A DNA stretch of 64,000 nt from Ottelia alismoides (lineage: Eukaryota > Streptophyta > Magnoliopsida > Alismatales > Hydrocharitaceae). The stretch lies in the NCBI GenBank assembly GCA_037367405.1, contig JAZKJV010010762.1, positions 310,001 to 374,000 of the forward strand. The letters are read 5' to 3'. Numbering within the stretch: the first letter of the stretch is position 1; the number at the start of each line of letters is the position of its first letter. Position numbers and translations under genes: made by a program. Below, piece after piece: positions 1 to 12,445 of this stretch. A model generated the notes under the pieces. It ran no database searches. It worked only from the letters and a program-made list of their open reading frames with translations, and had not been told where the DNA came from.

Positions 1-145
1 CCAATTTGTTTGGGTAGGGTTTGGACTTGGGTATGGAATTTGAAAATAAAATGGGCATAGACCCGACCTATTTGCTCATATACTTAAATGGACTTGGACC
101 ATGCCAACTCAAACCCGACCCGACTCGGCCTGATACACATCCCTA
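1..145. mobile_element. Possible end of a hAT-like non-autonomous DNA transposon
   Basis: The stretch is dense in CCCGACC-type words and stops at CACATCCCTA, which looks like the terminal inverted repeat of common plant hAT-type MITEs (the partner end would read TAGGGATGTG). The other end is outside the window, so neither the inverted repeat nor a target duplication can be tested. The call rests on word composition only. Confidence 0.25.
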
Positions 146-3100
146 GTATAGGGCCAGTGGATGTGCGAATTACAGAGGGAAAAAAGCAGTTTCCAGCAAG
201 TTTGAAAGATAATAAATGAAAAAGTAATATATACCAAGACATCTAATATATGATGTCATTATTATGAACTTGCGTTATTTCCAAAATTGTTTATTATGAG
301 CTAGAACCTCCTCATTTGAGCATGTATCTCTCATTTAATCGTAGCATTAGTGAAGAACATTGATAAATATGTTTGAAGGGTCTGTAACGTCCTAACTTGA
401 ACTTGATCATTTAATAGGGAAAATAAATGCTAGTATATATTCGGTTGGAGCCCAATTTGACCCATTAAAACTGTAGGAACGATGAAACTAATACTAAAAT
501 ATGGCTCATTTTCAGCAGGTGCAATGCTTTACAATTAATAAGCATATTAAAATGGTAAATAAATATATTTTCATTTAAAATCTCATTATTACATGGAGAA
601 TGTTTAACTTCTCTTTAAAAATATATCATATTAACAAATAGATTGATACTAGGATGCATACCCGCGCATCGGGACGTAAAATTTATTGTAAAATTTTAAA
701 AGTATATATAATACCTAAAAAAGATTTTTGGAACATGATGGGTCAAAATGGAACAGTAACATATCTGGAAAAAATGAAGAATGAAGAAGTTATATAAGAT
801 AAAAGAAGAAATTATGAAAGACTTAGAAGAAGTGGTTGGGAAAAAATCTATTGATGTAAAGTTTATTTATATAATTTAGGTTGGAATTGTAGAGGAGAAA
901 AAATACAACTAAGAGATCGGACACAAAAGTGTATATGGAAATTCGTGCTAAATAATCATGACTATATTTTTACTCCTGCTTAGTTCTGTTAGTTGTTCTT
1001 CATCGGACCTTTCATTCTGGAAATAAAGTTATATTTTAAAAAGAAAAGAAGATAAGTTATGTTTTAATAAGAAAAATAAAGATTGGTAGAAGTGAAGGAA
1101 AATCAGAAGAAGTAAAAGAATAAAAGTTCAAATATTGAATGTTCTGCTACCGTATACTGGTCATTATAATTAATTTGTAAATTTTGATAGGAATTGCTAA
1201 AGAATTAATATGAATATATTACATGTGTAAATGATTTTATACCATACGTGAAACAAATAAGAATTTATTTTTCCCATGAGAGGTAAATATGTGAAATTGA
1301 ATTTAACTCATCAAAATAATTATAGATAAAATAATTGATATTTTTAAATAGCATATAAACATGTGCTTCATACAATAAACCTTTTATCTCATTTTTATCA
1401 CATTTATTTAATATTCACAGGAACGTATTCATAATCTTGATTTCTTTGGTCATCTTGCTAGAAATTTATATAATTATAGTATTTACAAAGTTTTTCATTA
1501 ATGCTCAAATTTATGAAATCGATATGATTGATTTTAAATACTTCTATAATACTATTATATTGATTTTAAAACTTGTTTTTAAAATGGAGTGATTTCATCG
1601 AATTATTTTAACTCAAGTATTTACAAAATAAGCCATAAACTTAAGCTATTTATTAAACTTTCGAATATTTAAGATTTAATAATAAATTAACTACATATTG
1701 TAGATGATTTAGAACTTATTATCATCTCTAATCTATATTTTTCAATTTTTATAAAGGATATAAATAATATTGTTTTGCCTTCATTTAATTAATGTTAATA
1801 TAATTCTAAATTTAGAAAGAGGTATTGAGAGACATAGAATGTGCATTGATGAAGAGAGAGAGAGAGAGGAACGAATTGGGGTAACTCCAGGGGGAGAGGA
1901 ACAATTTCCTTAACAGGGCATGCTCTCCGCCCAAATGTCCTGTTATGGCATCTGAAATTTTCCCCTTTCAGGATATCGATCGGCAAACCGTTCACCGAAC
2001 GGTTACATCAGATATTGATATTATAAATTGAGTTTATACTAACCTATAGAACTTGGTATTGTAGATTGTAATATTTTTCAAAAATATGTGGTATTTTCCA
2101 TCAGAAAATTAAGACATGAATTTTGAACATCTTAGAGAGAGTACAACACTATACGTCATTCATTGAACATCTTATATGGAATACACACATAAAAAATTAC
2201 TGATCAAATTTAATATATCCATTGTTGAAACAAACATAACTTAAATGTAAAATAAAATTCTATACCTCTTAGGGAGAAAAGACATCAAGTAGGGAGGAGG
2301 GGGATTGGGCGTCGAGAGGAGTAGATAGGAGTGTGCGAAGACGGGTGGGAGGAAAGGAAGAGCGGGCGCTTTTAAATAGACCTATTTTCGACGAACTGTT
2401 CGTCGATCAGCGAACGGTTTGCTGAAAGATGCTCTACGACGTGAATGCCTTCGAAGATCGTGCCTTGACCGTACCTTCGAAGACCGCCTTGAAGATCACA
2501 CTTTGAAGCTTGCCCTGTAGTGCACCTATCGACAAACGAATTGCCGGCTAGAGGCGAGATCGATAGTGGAGGTGGAAAAAGCGAGAGGGACAATGGAATA
2601 GGAGAAAGAGCACAGGTTGCCACGTGTTTGGTTTTGGGATGAAGAAGGAAATACCCACTAATAGTGGGGGTACTAGTTGTGTGTGTGATTTGGTGGTCAC
2701 AAGAAAATTTGTTAATAAATAAATATATATACACTAATACTTGTTAGCTTCTGCATGTCCGCATTAATTTTTCGCTCAAAAATTTCAAATATTCTCTTTT
2801 TCCAAATCTTTTTACTCCACATGCGTCGAAATAGTATTAGTAGTTAAATCTTCATTTCTAATTAGTGTTAGATGTTGGCGCACCAGTTACTAAGCAACTT
2901 TGAGTGTGGAGATATTACATGTTCGACTCTCAAGGAGATATTTTTCCTTTTATTTTGTGAAATTAATAGTCTGATTTCACAGAGGTCCGTGTTGGTTGAT
3001 TACTGTTCCTTCATATACATCTGTAAATATTACTAAATAGTTGGTGCGCAAGTGCACAGAAGGACAAGTTGTCGGATCAATATTTTAGGACTTTTTTATT

Positions 3101-3300
3101 GTTTTTTTTGAAAAAATAATAGGATAACTTATATCTAATAAAGTTTTAGAAGTATTTCTTCTAAAGAAGAATATTCGAATCGAAAAGGACGACTTAACTT
3201 TCAGTATAAAATAAACCTTAAAATTCATGTTGATATGTTCTAATATAAAGCATTGCAGGAATATCACATCATTATACACAACAGCATTAATATAGTTTTA
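146..3300. other. AT-rich intergenic spacer, no gene seen
   Basis: AT-rich DNA with many stops in all frames. The short open frames on the minus strand at 1795-1995 and 2372-2734 lie in the only less AT-rich patches and show no recognisable domain. A GA microsatellite is at 1853-1868. A 12-base word (GGCAAACCGTTC near 1981) recurs inverted near 2413, about 430 bp away, and could be a trace of a small inverted-repeat element. Confidence 0.5.
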
Positions 3301-6300
3301 AAATTATGGACATTCTTGAATATCACAAACCTTAACAATTAGGTTTCGTCATTGAATTGACAGTTGAGATACAGGGAAGCTCGAAGTTTGCTACATTAAT
3401 AATTTTGAGATATTTCTCAAGAGACAACAGAATTCTCAAACATATATAAAGATCAAACAAACATTAATTGTGAATTGCACAAAATATCATTAAACCTAGT
3501 CGGATCCTTGGTGATTTTAGCAGTCAACTTCTTTGATGAATCAGACAAACCACATAGATTGTGAAATGCCTAATGCTCAACTCGTTTCCAATAAGGAATC
3601 AGTGTCTCATTGCACCAAGCATACAATTCAAGAAATCTCCATCCTTTTCAGAAGCACGCGTAATTACAGTAGCAGATAAGCAAAGCCCAGCCTCGAAGAT
3701 AGGAAAGCAAAACATTCTGCAATCCCTATGTAAAAGTCACTCATATTACCATACATCTTAGTCTTCTACTAATAGAAAACAGTTTGGTCATGCTTAACCT
3801 CCTGCTCATCCCACAAAGTAAATCTAAAATCCAAAAAAATACGTGGAGAATAAAAAAATAAATCGTTTTTCCATTAAGAAATGTAGCCTCACACAGAAAA
3901 GTTACTAGGATGAACCTTTCTTTATAAAAAATAATAAATTGTTCATCGGGTATGGAATCTCGAGTGCTCTTCCAACATTACAGAATCTTAAAGAGTTGTC
4001 TACCTCTCATGTTGAAGTGGATTTGCTGCGCACATAGCAAGCTGGAAATTCAGTTTCAACCACTGCAGAATCTTATAATTCTACGGTTGCATTTCGCAAA
4101 TTTTCAAACGCCTTCCTCGAGACCTACAATAGAATATGAACACCTGATGAGAATACATCATAAATTCATAATCAAGCATACTGGACAGTCATCTATCTAT
4201 CACACTTGCGCTAATCACCACCACTCCAAACAACCAAGGCGGAAAAATGACGGAGAAAATTAGTAATTTTTAACTCTATATTACTGAAACAACAAAACTT
4301 CCTCCCGAGGTTTTTGAGATACCCTGTTACAAAGTCCCCACATGATCTCTTTTTGAATTTGCAAGATCCATTACCCCTTTGAAAATCTATCAAAATTCTC
4401 CTTCCTAAACTAATACTTCCTAAACTACATACAACTCTGCACATCCTAAAATAGCATCCCCATCAGATAAATTCAGCCAAATACTTTTCTCCATTTCTTG
4501 AAATCAACTTCCAAGCTTCATAAAGAAGCAGATTAGTTCTTCCATGTATGTGGCATCTACTGCACTAGTAAACATCAGTTTCCGCAAATTTGTTTATATA
4601 CTCAGTTAGGTCTTTCAAAATGATGGAGCTTATGAGATGCCACCCAAAAAAATCAATATAGTGGTTGAATCGGGAAGGAGCCTTGTGTATTCTTTGTGTT
4701 CAGAAGATGCCTCTATAGAGCCATGATGAGCTTGTCATACTACATGATACCAAATTAGGTCAATCAATAAAAAAAACATATGCAGATAAGCCAAAGAATA
4801 GTCAATCAGCACAGGATGTTGTCCAAACTTTTCATTAAAAATCCTATATAGAACCCACATTACATGGAACCAACCGCCTCTTACAACTCCATCCTAAACT
4901 CATACAAACCCATGATGCATGCAACATCACCTATGAGTTGCACAACATGCTCACCTTTCGCCTCTGAAATCCACAGCATTCTCTCGTCCCACACAACTAC
5001 AGATCTTTCAACGGCCTACTTTGGTCCCCGTGTCTTCCGTACATTTGATCAAGGTTTTAAGTGCATATGCCATTTCTCCAAGGTCGAAAAAGGTCGTGCC
5101 AGCGATTTTTTAACTGATCAAAATCAACTAATTTTAATAATATAAAGTTCTACTCCTTTCTAAATGAATAATAACTTAATTCTGTCATCATCTTAATATC
5201 TTTATTTAGGTGCTAAACAAAACTTGAGATGTAAAATCATGTGCATTTACCATATTAAGCCACTGTATAATTTATATAACTCAAATAGTAGAATTGCATA
5301 TTTAAAAGTACATGCTACATCAATTACTAATTATTCAACAAGAAATATATGAAAAATTTAAAATATATGGGAGCACACGTCAAATCAAATATTCATTTAA
5401 AATTTGAAATTAAACTTGGAGAATAAAGGAAATCACATGTAACAACTTGTGACATCTTACAAGTTCACAAATAAATATTTATCAAATTACAACTTATTAA
5501 AGGTTGGCTAATCTAACTTATATTGAATATTGTATATGTGAATATATATATATCAATTGACAATAGTGAATAGGATGTTGCAAATCAACAGAAAAACCTA
5601 AAAGGTAGGGATATATCATTACCAAAATCATAATCAAATCAAACTTCAGGTCAAGAAAGATGCAAGATGGTAATAGTGGCGTAACTCCATAATAGACAAA
5701 AAACCCTCCTAGCACAATTCCATATCATTTGAAGACAAAAGGAACAAAAGAGCCAATGTTAGAGCAGCTCTTGAAGTCTCCAACACTTAAACCTGGCAAT
5801 AGCGGCATAACTCCTTGTCATTTGTATCAATCAATATTTCGGTGTCTACATGAAGATGCCACCTAGTTTAGATCATATCACTAGAATGACTGCCAAATCG
5901 CTAGATAGACCAACGACATCTGGGATTGACGGTTTCCAACCAATATCGATATAGGAAATATTAGGGAGACAGCATATGTTGTCGGCAATTGCAGCATCTG
6001 AATCCATGCAAGTTGCAACCACACCATCAGCCCTCCCTGATCTGAAGCTCATGCGTAAAGCACCCCATCAACTTGCATAATCCCTCATGATCCTCATTTC
6101 TGCAACATTAAGGTCGCATTCATCAAGAAAAATAAGCGGTCCATATCCTAATCACCATATACCAGATAGGTTGTGTCCAAGTACACACCAGATCTACTTC
6201 GGAAATGCTAGGTAACGATCTCTGACACCTTACCAACCGTTCATCTAGCCTCGTCATTATTGATGGATTTGCTTTACAAATCAGACAACATAACAAATCG

Positions 6301-6344
6301 AAATCTAGACCCCAAACCTAGTACATGCTTCTTCATGGTCTCGA
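3301..6344. other. Unassigned spacer with weak exon-like stretches on the minus strand
   Basis: No domain is recognised here. On the minus strand a few runs of 25 to 50 codons look more protein-like than their surroundings: one ends at a TGA near 4465, one covers about 4890-5010 and one about 5870-6030. AG/GT dinucleotides fit splice sites at some edges. They could be exons or pseudo-exons of an unknown gene, an antisense UTR, or chance. No start codon, complete exon chain or poly(A) signal was established, so no CDS is called. Confidence 0.25.
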
Positions 6345-6364
6345 ATGCCTCTTAAAAAACGGTG

Positions 6365-6540
6365 AAGCCTTCTCCCACTATAAGTAAGGTCGGCTACATG
6401 GATTCTTGCTCAAATCCATGTTGAAAGATTCGATTATTTTTTACGTTGGGTGTCGACTACCTAACGCAACCTCCACAAGGGGGGATTTGAACCCAAATCT
6501 TTTGGGTGATATGCACACTGCACTACCACCACTGCCAATC
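6365..6540 (-). mobile_element. tRNA-derived SINE, copy 1
   Basis: Read on the minus strand, this repeat has a box A-like GGCAGTGGTGGTAG and a perfect box B, GGTTCAAATCC, then a body nearly identical to the copy at 16562-16754, ending GTAGCCGAC...GGGAGAAGGCTT. The 5' end is blurred: another partial copy of the head (GGTGGTAGTGC with a CCAGGGTT word) lies further out at about 6550-6580. A degenerate flanking duplication (GGCATTCGAGACC against GGCATACGAGGCC) is possible. The element is non-coding and would need LINE proteins to move. Confidence 0.75.
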
Positions 6541-6712
6541 AGTTTCGCATTTGCACTACCACCAACCCTGGTCTTTCGGCCTCGTATGCCCCAATCATGG
6601 AGAAATCATATCCCTTCCAAAAACATACACTATCAGGCACATGTTCCACCTGTGCCACCCTAACCATCATCGTGACTGACGAGGACAACTCGCTAACCAT
6701 GTTTATGAGAAT

Positions 6713-6853
6713 TGTGGAGATTGATGAGAAAATGCAAAGATCTAGAGGACCTTGTATAGGACGGAACCCTAGACTGCTCGTAATCGGGGAAATACGTAAA
6801 AATCCCCAGACGGGTTACAATGAAATAAGATAAACATAAACACATCTCTAATA
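6713..6853 (-). repeat. Copia-2 3' LTR (left copy)
   Basis: It matches 17428-17592 through GGACGGAACCCTA, the GGGGTTACAATGAAATAAGATAAACATAAACACATCTC block and the TGTRGAGATTGATGA start, with a deletion of about 20 bp relative to the right copy. The polypurine tract, seen as CCCCTCAAGTTGG on the plus strand, follows at about 6857. Confidence 0.9.
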
Positions 6854-6935
6854 ATTCCCCTCAAGTTGGAGCATATCTATCGATCACGCCCAACTTGGAA
6901 GCTATCCACGAGAGATGCTTCTTTGGTAAGGCCTT

Positions 6936-7079
6936 TGTTCACGCATATAGTAGTTTATGTGTGGCTCTCTGTTATTTTATTTTTCAGTTGTATGCTTTAT
7001 GTGATTTACCCATAGGCTACTCTCCTATATAAGAGAGCCTAGGGCTTATGGAATATCATCTCGTTCGTTTTTCCCAACA
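6936..7079 (+). repeat. Copia-1 5' LTR
   Basis: A 144-bp LTR beginning TGTT and ending CCCAACA. It contains a TATA box and is matched by 11834-11977. Confidence 0.93.
7026..7032 (+). promoter_or_regulatory. TATA box in the copia-1 LTR
   Basis: TATATAA lies about 50 bp before the LTR end, a plausible place for the U3 promoter of a very short LTR. The same motif is kept in the right LTR near 11924. Confidence 0.55.
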
Positions 7080-7091
7080 TGGTATCAGAGC
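7080..7091 (+). other. Copia-1 primer-binding site (initiator tRNA-Met)
   Basis: TGGTATCAGAGC directly abuts the 5' LTR. This is the standard plant copia PBS, complementary to the 3' end of initiator tRNA-Met, where minus-strand DNA synthesis starts. Confidence 0.93.
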
Positions 7092-7644
7092 GACGGTCCT
7101 AGACCGGAGTTCTCGAAACCCTAACCCTACCCGACCCCACCCGCCGGCCGGCCTCTCTTTCTCTCTCCCTCTCATCAGCGCCGTCGGGGCTCATCGCAGC
7201 CGCACCAGCACCCCCATGCACTGCTGTTGCTGCTCCTGCGCTCCCTGCGCAAGTGCGCTGCCTGCGCAAGTGCGCTGCCCACTGCGCGCGTGCGCCCCCT
7301 CTGCGCGTTGTAGCCCCCCTGCGCTATAGCCCCCTGCCCTCTGCACTGCGCCTCCTCGCCTGCCTGCCTGCACGCTAGCCCTCGCCTGCGCGCTAGTCTT
7401 CCGCGCGTCGCGCTCTTCGCGCGCGATCCAGCAGGCGACTCTGCACGTGATCCCTGCGTGCTCCCAGTTGCGGGTGCGCGTGATCTCTGCGCGCGTGTGC
7501 GTGTGCTAAGCCCTAACCCCTAGGGCACACATCTTCATCCACATGAGTTTAGTTGCTTGAGGTCTACACGTGCAACTAAACCCGTCTATGTCATTGTAGA
7601 CGAATCTTATCCTCTGTCAATCGCTCCAGTCTTTAGTATCCAGT

Positions 7645-8484
7645 ATGTCAGAAAACAAGGCGGATATCCCATCTATTGGTGTATTTCGTGGTCCAGCGCC
7701 TATTGTAAAGATATACGGTACGAACTATGAACTGTGGGCAATGCAGTTCATGAGCATGATGAAGTCAACGGGTAAGAAGCACATTCTTACCGAACCAGAG
7801 CCTGCTGAGAAGACTGGAGCCAATGCCTCTTGGGAGGTCGATGACGCATACGCCAAAGTTTGGCTATCTGGCACATTGGTAATTGAGATTGACAATGACA
7901 TTCTACATCAACCCACGACCAAGGATGTGTGGGACATTCTGGCGGCTACATATTCGCAGGCGAAGAACGAGACAAAGATTCTGCAGCTCCAGCATGGTAT
8001 ATTCACTATAAAGCAGAATGGCCGCCATCTACATTCTCTCTACACATCACTGAGAGGGATGTTCGAGAAGCTCTACAGCTTCATGCCCCTGACAGCCACG
8101 CCAGAACAGCAGAAGACATACAGGAACGCGACTATAGTGGGCGTGTTCCTTGCTGCATTCGATCCAGAGTATGAGGCGGCACGATCCCAGATCTTGGCCG
8201 ACTCTACTATTCCTCCCATGGAGGAAGCTTTCCATAGACTGAGTCGGATCACAGTTCCTTCCGCGGCCACGAATCAGAATACTTCAGCCATGGCAGCCAA
8301 TAGGGTTCGCGGATTTCATCATTAGAGCCGTGGACGTGGACCCCGTGGAAGAGGAGGCCGCACTCGGCCAACATGTACTTACTGTCATCGCGTTGGACAC
8401 AATGAAGACACATGCTACTCGAAGCATGGATTTCCTGCATCTGCACGAGTCGCTGAGCAGATAGAGCCTCCATCTGCTGCTTAG
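7645..8484 (+). pseudogene. gag: Copia-1 gag, broken
   Basis: Capsid/nucleocapsid gene of copia-1. The frame opens at MSENKAD and contains the copia gag core (YELWAMQF, then a DVWDILAATYSQ region). A TAG at 8323-8325 stops the 226-residue frame. The same frame then reads through a Gly/Arg-rich stretch and a CCHC zinc knuckle (CTYCHRVGHNEDTC) to a second TAG at 8482-8484, after which coding shifts frame. The leader at 7092-7644 is unusually GC-rich, with CTGCGC repeats. The gag of copia-3 starts with the same MSENK motif, so the two are relatives. Confidence 0.88.
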
Positions 8485-10648
8485 ATCAACGGTTCGATGA
8501 TCTGGTTGCCCGTCTGAGGGGCATTATTCCCCCATCTGGCCCAACACCTACTACTAAGAGTCAATCTGATGCTGCTGCTTCTGCCTCTGCGTCGACCAGT
8601 GCTTCAGGTAGCATACTTGCATTTACCAGTAGTAGATCAGATTCATTACCATGGATTATGGACTCGGGCGCTACACATCACCTACGTGGCGATCAAAGTT
8701 TACTTACAGGATACTCTCAGATTCCTCCAGGCCGAACAGTAGTCATTGCCAATGGTACACATTCCCCCATCACTGGTCAGGGGGAGATTAGATTGACATC
8801 TTCTATGCAGCTCAAGAATGTGCTACATGCACCTGACTTTTCAATGAATTTGTTGTCAATTAGTCAGATTACGAAGGATCTACACTGTCGGGCGATTTTT
8901 GATCCATCTTCTCTTATTTTTCAGGACATCCATACGGGCAACGTGATTGGTCGTGGCTATGAGCAGGGAGGCCTCTACCGCCTGAATCAGACTCCATTCG
9001 CTGGAACCTCATCCCTTCCCATTGGACAAGTATCTCCTTTATTGTGGCATCTGCGCTTTGCACATCTACCGCTTCAGAAGTTGCGCCGTGTGTTACCCCA
9101 GGGTTTTCCTCACACACCTATCCAATGTGAGGCGTGTCAGTTGGGAAATCATCACAGGTCGACCTTTCCCAGTCGTACAGGTCGGAGTAGTACCTCCAAG
9201 TTCGAGTTATTTCATATTGATGTCTGGGGTCCGAGTCATGTACCTGATCATCAGTGACACAGATTTTATATAGTTTTTGTGGATGACTTCTCTCGTGTGT
9301 CATGGGTATTTTTGATGAAAAATAAATCTGAAGCAGGCAATATTATTATCCATTTTCTGAATGAAATTCAAAATGTTTTCTCCACATCTGTGAAGTTTGT
9401 GAGAAGTGATAATGCCCTAGAACTGTGCACTCATGTCCTTGCCAACTATTACTCCTCAAAAGGGATTATTCACCAAACATCATGTGCATATACCTCTCAA
9501 CAAAATGGAATTGCTGAAAGGAAACATCGCCACCTTCTTGATGTCACAAGATCACTTCTTATACAGAGTCATGTTCCCTACTCTTACTGGGGTGATGCAG
9601 TTCTCACTGCATGTTACCTAATCAATCGTATGCCGTCCTCTGTCTTAGATGAACAGATTCCATTTTCCCTTATTTATCCTGGGAAGGATTTGTTCTCTCT
9701 TACTCCCCGTGTGTTTGTTTCAGTCGCCTTTGTCCATCAGTTGTCTCCTGGTACTGACAAGCTCTCTCCTAGGGCTGTCAAGTGTGTCTTCGTTGGGTAC
9801 TCCAGAACTCAAAAGGGGTACAAGTGTTTTGATCCTCTGCGTCGGCGATATATGGTCAGTGCAGATGTTACATTTTTTGAATCTGTAATGTATTTTTCAG
9901 CCTCAGGTGATCAGCAGCTACCTCCTCTGCCTACCGATGCCATTTACATGACACAACCACCTCCAGCACCGTCACCACCACCACAACCGTCACCACCACC
10001 ACCACCAAAAATCCATGTCTCACCACTACCGTTCCATTATACCCGCAGGCATCCTCCCGCTCATGGTCATGACTCGTCTCCTAGCTCGCCTATGGTATGT
10101 AATGAAGATACTTCTATCGATGGATCTAATGATATTTGTGAGCAGGATATGTTGCAGGGGCCAGATGAGGACACAGCTGATTTAGATGTTCCTATTGCTA
10201 TACGCAAATCGAAGAGGAGTTGCGCTATATATCCCTTGTCAGTTGCGGTGTCATTTGAGCGACGATCTGGGGATTTCAGGAACTTTGTTGTGGCCCTGTC
10301 AGCTGTAGATATTCCACGGAATTATCAAGATGCTCTGCAGGACAGTAGATGGCGGTTAGCAATGGAGGAGGAAATGGCGGCACTTCAATCTAGAGGAACT
10401 TGGAGTCTAGTTCCTATACCTCCAGATGTGACCCCGGTGAGCTGCAAGTGGGTGTTTACGGTGATGCACAATGCTGATGGTTCTATTGACAGATACAAGG
10501 CACGCCTTGTTGCACGTGGTTTTACACAAATATACAGGGTGGATTACCTCGGTACATTCTCGCCAGTAGCCCGTCATTCCACTCTCCGGATCTTGTTGTC
10601 AGTCGAGACTGGCCGCTGTATCAGTTGGATGTGAAGAACGCGTTCTAA
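8484..10648 (+). pseudogene. pol: Copia-1 protease, integrase and start of RT, broken
   Basis: The aspartic protease motif DSGATHHL starts at about 8661. The GAG-pre-integrase zinc finger (H...H...CEAC) is at about 9050-9160, followed by the integrase core: WGPSH, then DDFSR near 9282, DNALEL near 9410 and the glutamate in the QQNGIAERKHR block near 9500-9540. A TGA at 9255-9257 interrupts it in frame just before the core. Downstream are a proline-rich linker (about 9950-10020) and the RT start (KARLVARGFTQ). A frameshift near 10605 and a TAA at 10646-10648 break RT around the LDVKNAF block. Confidence 0.9.
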
Positions 10649-11826
10649 TATGGAGATCTGCAGGAGGAGGTCTATATGCAACAACCACCCGGTTTTGCTG
10701 TTGAGGGGGAGTGTTCCAAGGTGTGCAGACTTCATAAGGCTATCTATGGCCTTAAGCAGAGCCCCAGAGCATGGTTTCAGAAGCTCTCAGACCTCTTTGA
10801 AAAACAAGGATACAAACGCTCCAATGCTGATCATTCCTTGTTTGTACAGAAGACTTCTCGAGGTATTATTGCAATTATGGTTTATGTAGATGACATCTTG
10901 ATTACAAGAGATGATGAGCAAGGCATAAAGCAGGCGAAAGAAAAGTTGGGAAGCGAATTTGTCACTAAAGATCTTGGAGTCCTTAGATATTTTCTGGGAC
11001 TGGAATTTGCCAGAAATCCGTATGGATTAGTAATGTCGCAGAGGAAATATGTTACAGTGAAACAGGTATGCTTGGGTGTCGGCCTGCTACGACACCAATG
11101 GATCCCAGCATGAAGCTCTATGATGATGACACAGAGGAGGTGGACAGGAGAAGATACAGAGAACTGGTAGGCAAACTGTTGTATGTCATGATCACTAGAC
11201 CCAATATATCAATTGCAGTGAGTCGTGTGAGCCAGTTCATGGAGCAACCACGTCACGTTCATATGGATGCAATACATATGATTCTTAGATATCTCAAATC
11301 ATCTCCAGGTGCAGGTTTGCTATTCAAGAAAGGAAAGGGGATTCCTATCTCAGCATGTGCGGATGCAGACTATGCAGGATGTCCCAAGGACAGGAAGTCC
11401 ACCTCAGGGTTTGCTGTCTATGTAGGAGATGCTCTAGTCTCATGGAAGAGCAAGAAACAGACGGTGGTAGCTAGATCTAGTGTTGAATCCGAATATAGGC
11501 CTATGGCCCAGGCTAGCACAGAGATGATGTGGGTGAAGGCTGTACTTACCGACCTATGTCTAGATGTACCACTTCCTATGAACTTGGAATGTGATAATCA
11601 GGCAGCCTTGTTCATTGCAAACAACCCAGCATTCCATGAGCTGACCAAGCATATTGAGGTTGACCGTCACTTCATATGTAACATGATTCAAAAGGGGTTC
11701 ATTGCTACATCTCATGTTGCCTCAGAGAATCAAACTGTTGATATATTCACCAAGGCATTACTACGAGGCCCATTCCAGAAGTGTGCGTCCAAGCTGAGCA
11801 TAATTGATATCTATGCTGCATCTTGA
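10649..11826 (+). pseudogene. pol: Copia-1 reverse transcriptase C-part and RNase H, broken
   Basis: RT continues in a third frame (GDLQEEVYMQQPPGF, KAIYGLKQSPRAWFQ) with the catalytic YVDD at 10883-10894. A frameshift near 11060 moves to the frame holding the RNase H part: SACADADYAGCPKDRKSTSG, SWKSKKQTVVARSS, then DNQAALFIANNP and FTKAL. The frame ends with TGA-GGGGGAG at 11824-11833, so the stop overlaps the polypurine tract. Confidence 0.92.
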
Positions 11827-11833
11827 GGGGGAG

Positions 11834-11977
11834 TCTTAACGCATATAGTAGTTTATGTGTGTCTCTCTGTTATTTTATTTTTCAGTTGTATGCTTTATGT
11901 AATTTACCCATAGGCTACTCTCCTATATAAGAGAGCCTAGGGCTTATGGAATATCATCTCGTTCGTTTTTCCCAACA
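11834..11977 (+). repeat. Copia-1 3' LTR
   Basis: The 144-bp partner of 6936-7079. Its first bases are TCTT where the left copy has TGTT, so the canonical TG terminus has mutated. A GAGGGGGAG polypurine tract stands directly before it. Confidence 0.92.
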
Positions 11978-11982
11978 GTCTT

Positions 11983-12445
11983 CGTGAATACAGCCGCAAG
12001 CTGAAGGTTCGTCATGATGTGTAGATTAATAATCCCTCCTCGTACGGCATTATGAACAAAATGGCAATCAATCTCTACGTGCTTGGTCCGCTCATGAAAC
12101 ACAAGATTCGTAGCAATGTATGTAGTGGATGTTGTCATATTATAGAGGAATATGAGTAACGAAAATAATACCAAGTTCCTGTAGAAAGGTCAGTATCCAA
12201 GTAATATCACAGATAGCATGAGCCATCGTCATGTGTTCTGCATCTGCACTAGATCTTGAGACTACAGTCTGCTTCTTACTCCTCCAAGTGACAAGATTTC
12301 CTCCAACCATCATAGCATATCCTGTAGCAGAGCGATGATCCTCAGGTAAACTCGCATAATCTACATCAGCATCTGCAGTAACATCAGCGTAGCTATTTTC
12401 CCCATAGAAGAGGCCATGTCCTGGTGATTCCTTCAAGTAACGCAA
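11983..12445 (-). pseudogene. pol: Copia-2 RNase H region
   Basis: Minus-strand remnants of copia RNase H: a MRYLKESPG block, then ADADVDYASLPEDHRSATG with the first catalytic Asp, TWRSKKQTVVSRSS, and further on the HVEIDCHFV block. In-frame stops and a frameshift near 12140-12175 break it. The last codons lie beyond the copia-1 insertion, to the left of 6936. Confidence 0.85.

Larger units (their letters stand above)
6936..11977 (+). mobile_element. Copia-1: Ty1/copia LTR retrotransposon inside copia-2
   Basis: It is bounded by two 144-bp LTRs that differ at only a few positions. The 5-bp target duplication is imperfect (GCCTT at 6931-6935, GTCTT at 11978-11982). A canonical PBS (TGGTATCAGAGC) directly follows the left LTR and a GAGGGGGAG polypurine tract precedes the right LTR. 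It runs opposite to its host copia-2 and interrupts the end of that element's RNase H region: joining the flanks at one duplication copy restores the conserved FTKAL block on the minus strand. Gag, PR, IN, RT and RH are all present but broken, so it is not autonomous now. Confidence 0.95.

Noticed and set aside
2860..2960. SINE-like sequence with a box B-like GTTCGACTC near 2932
   Set aside because: Box A is poor, no second copy was found in the window and no target duplication could be identified.
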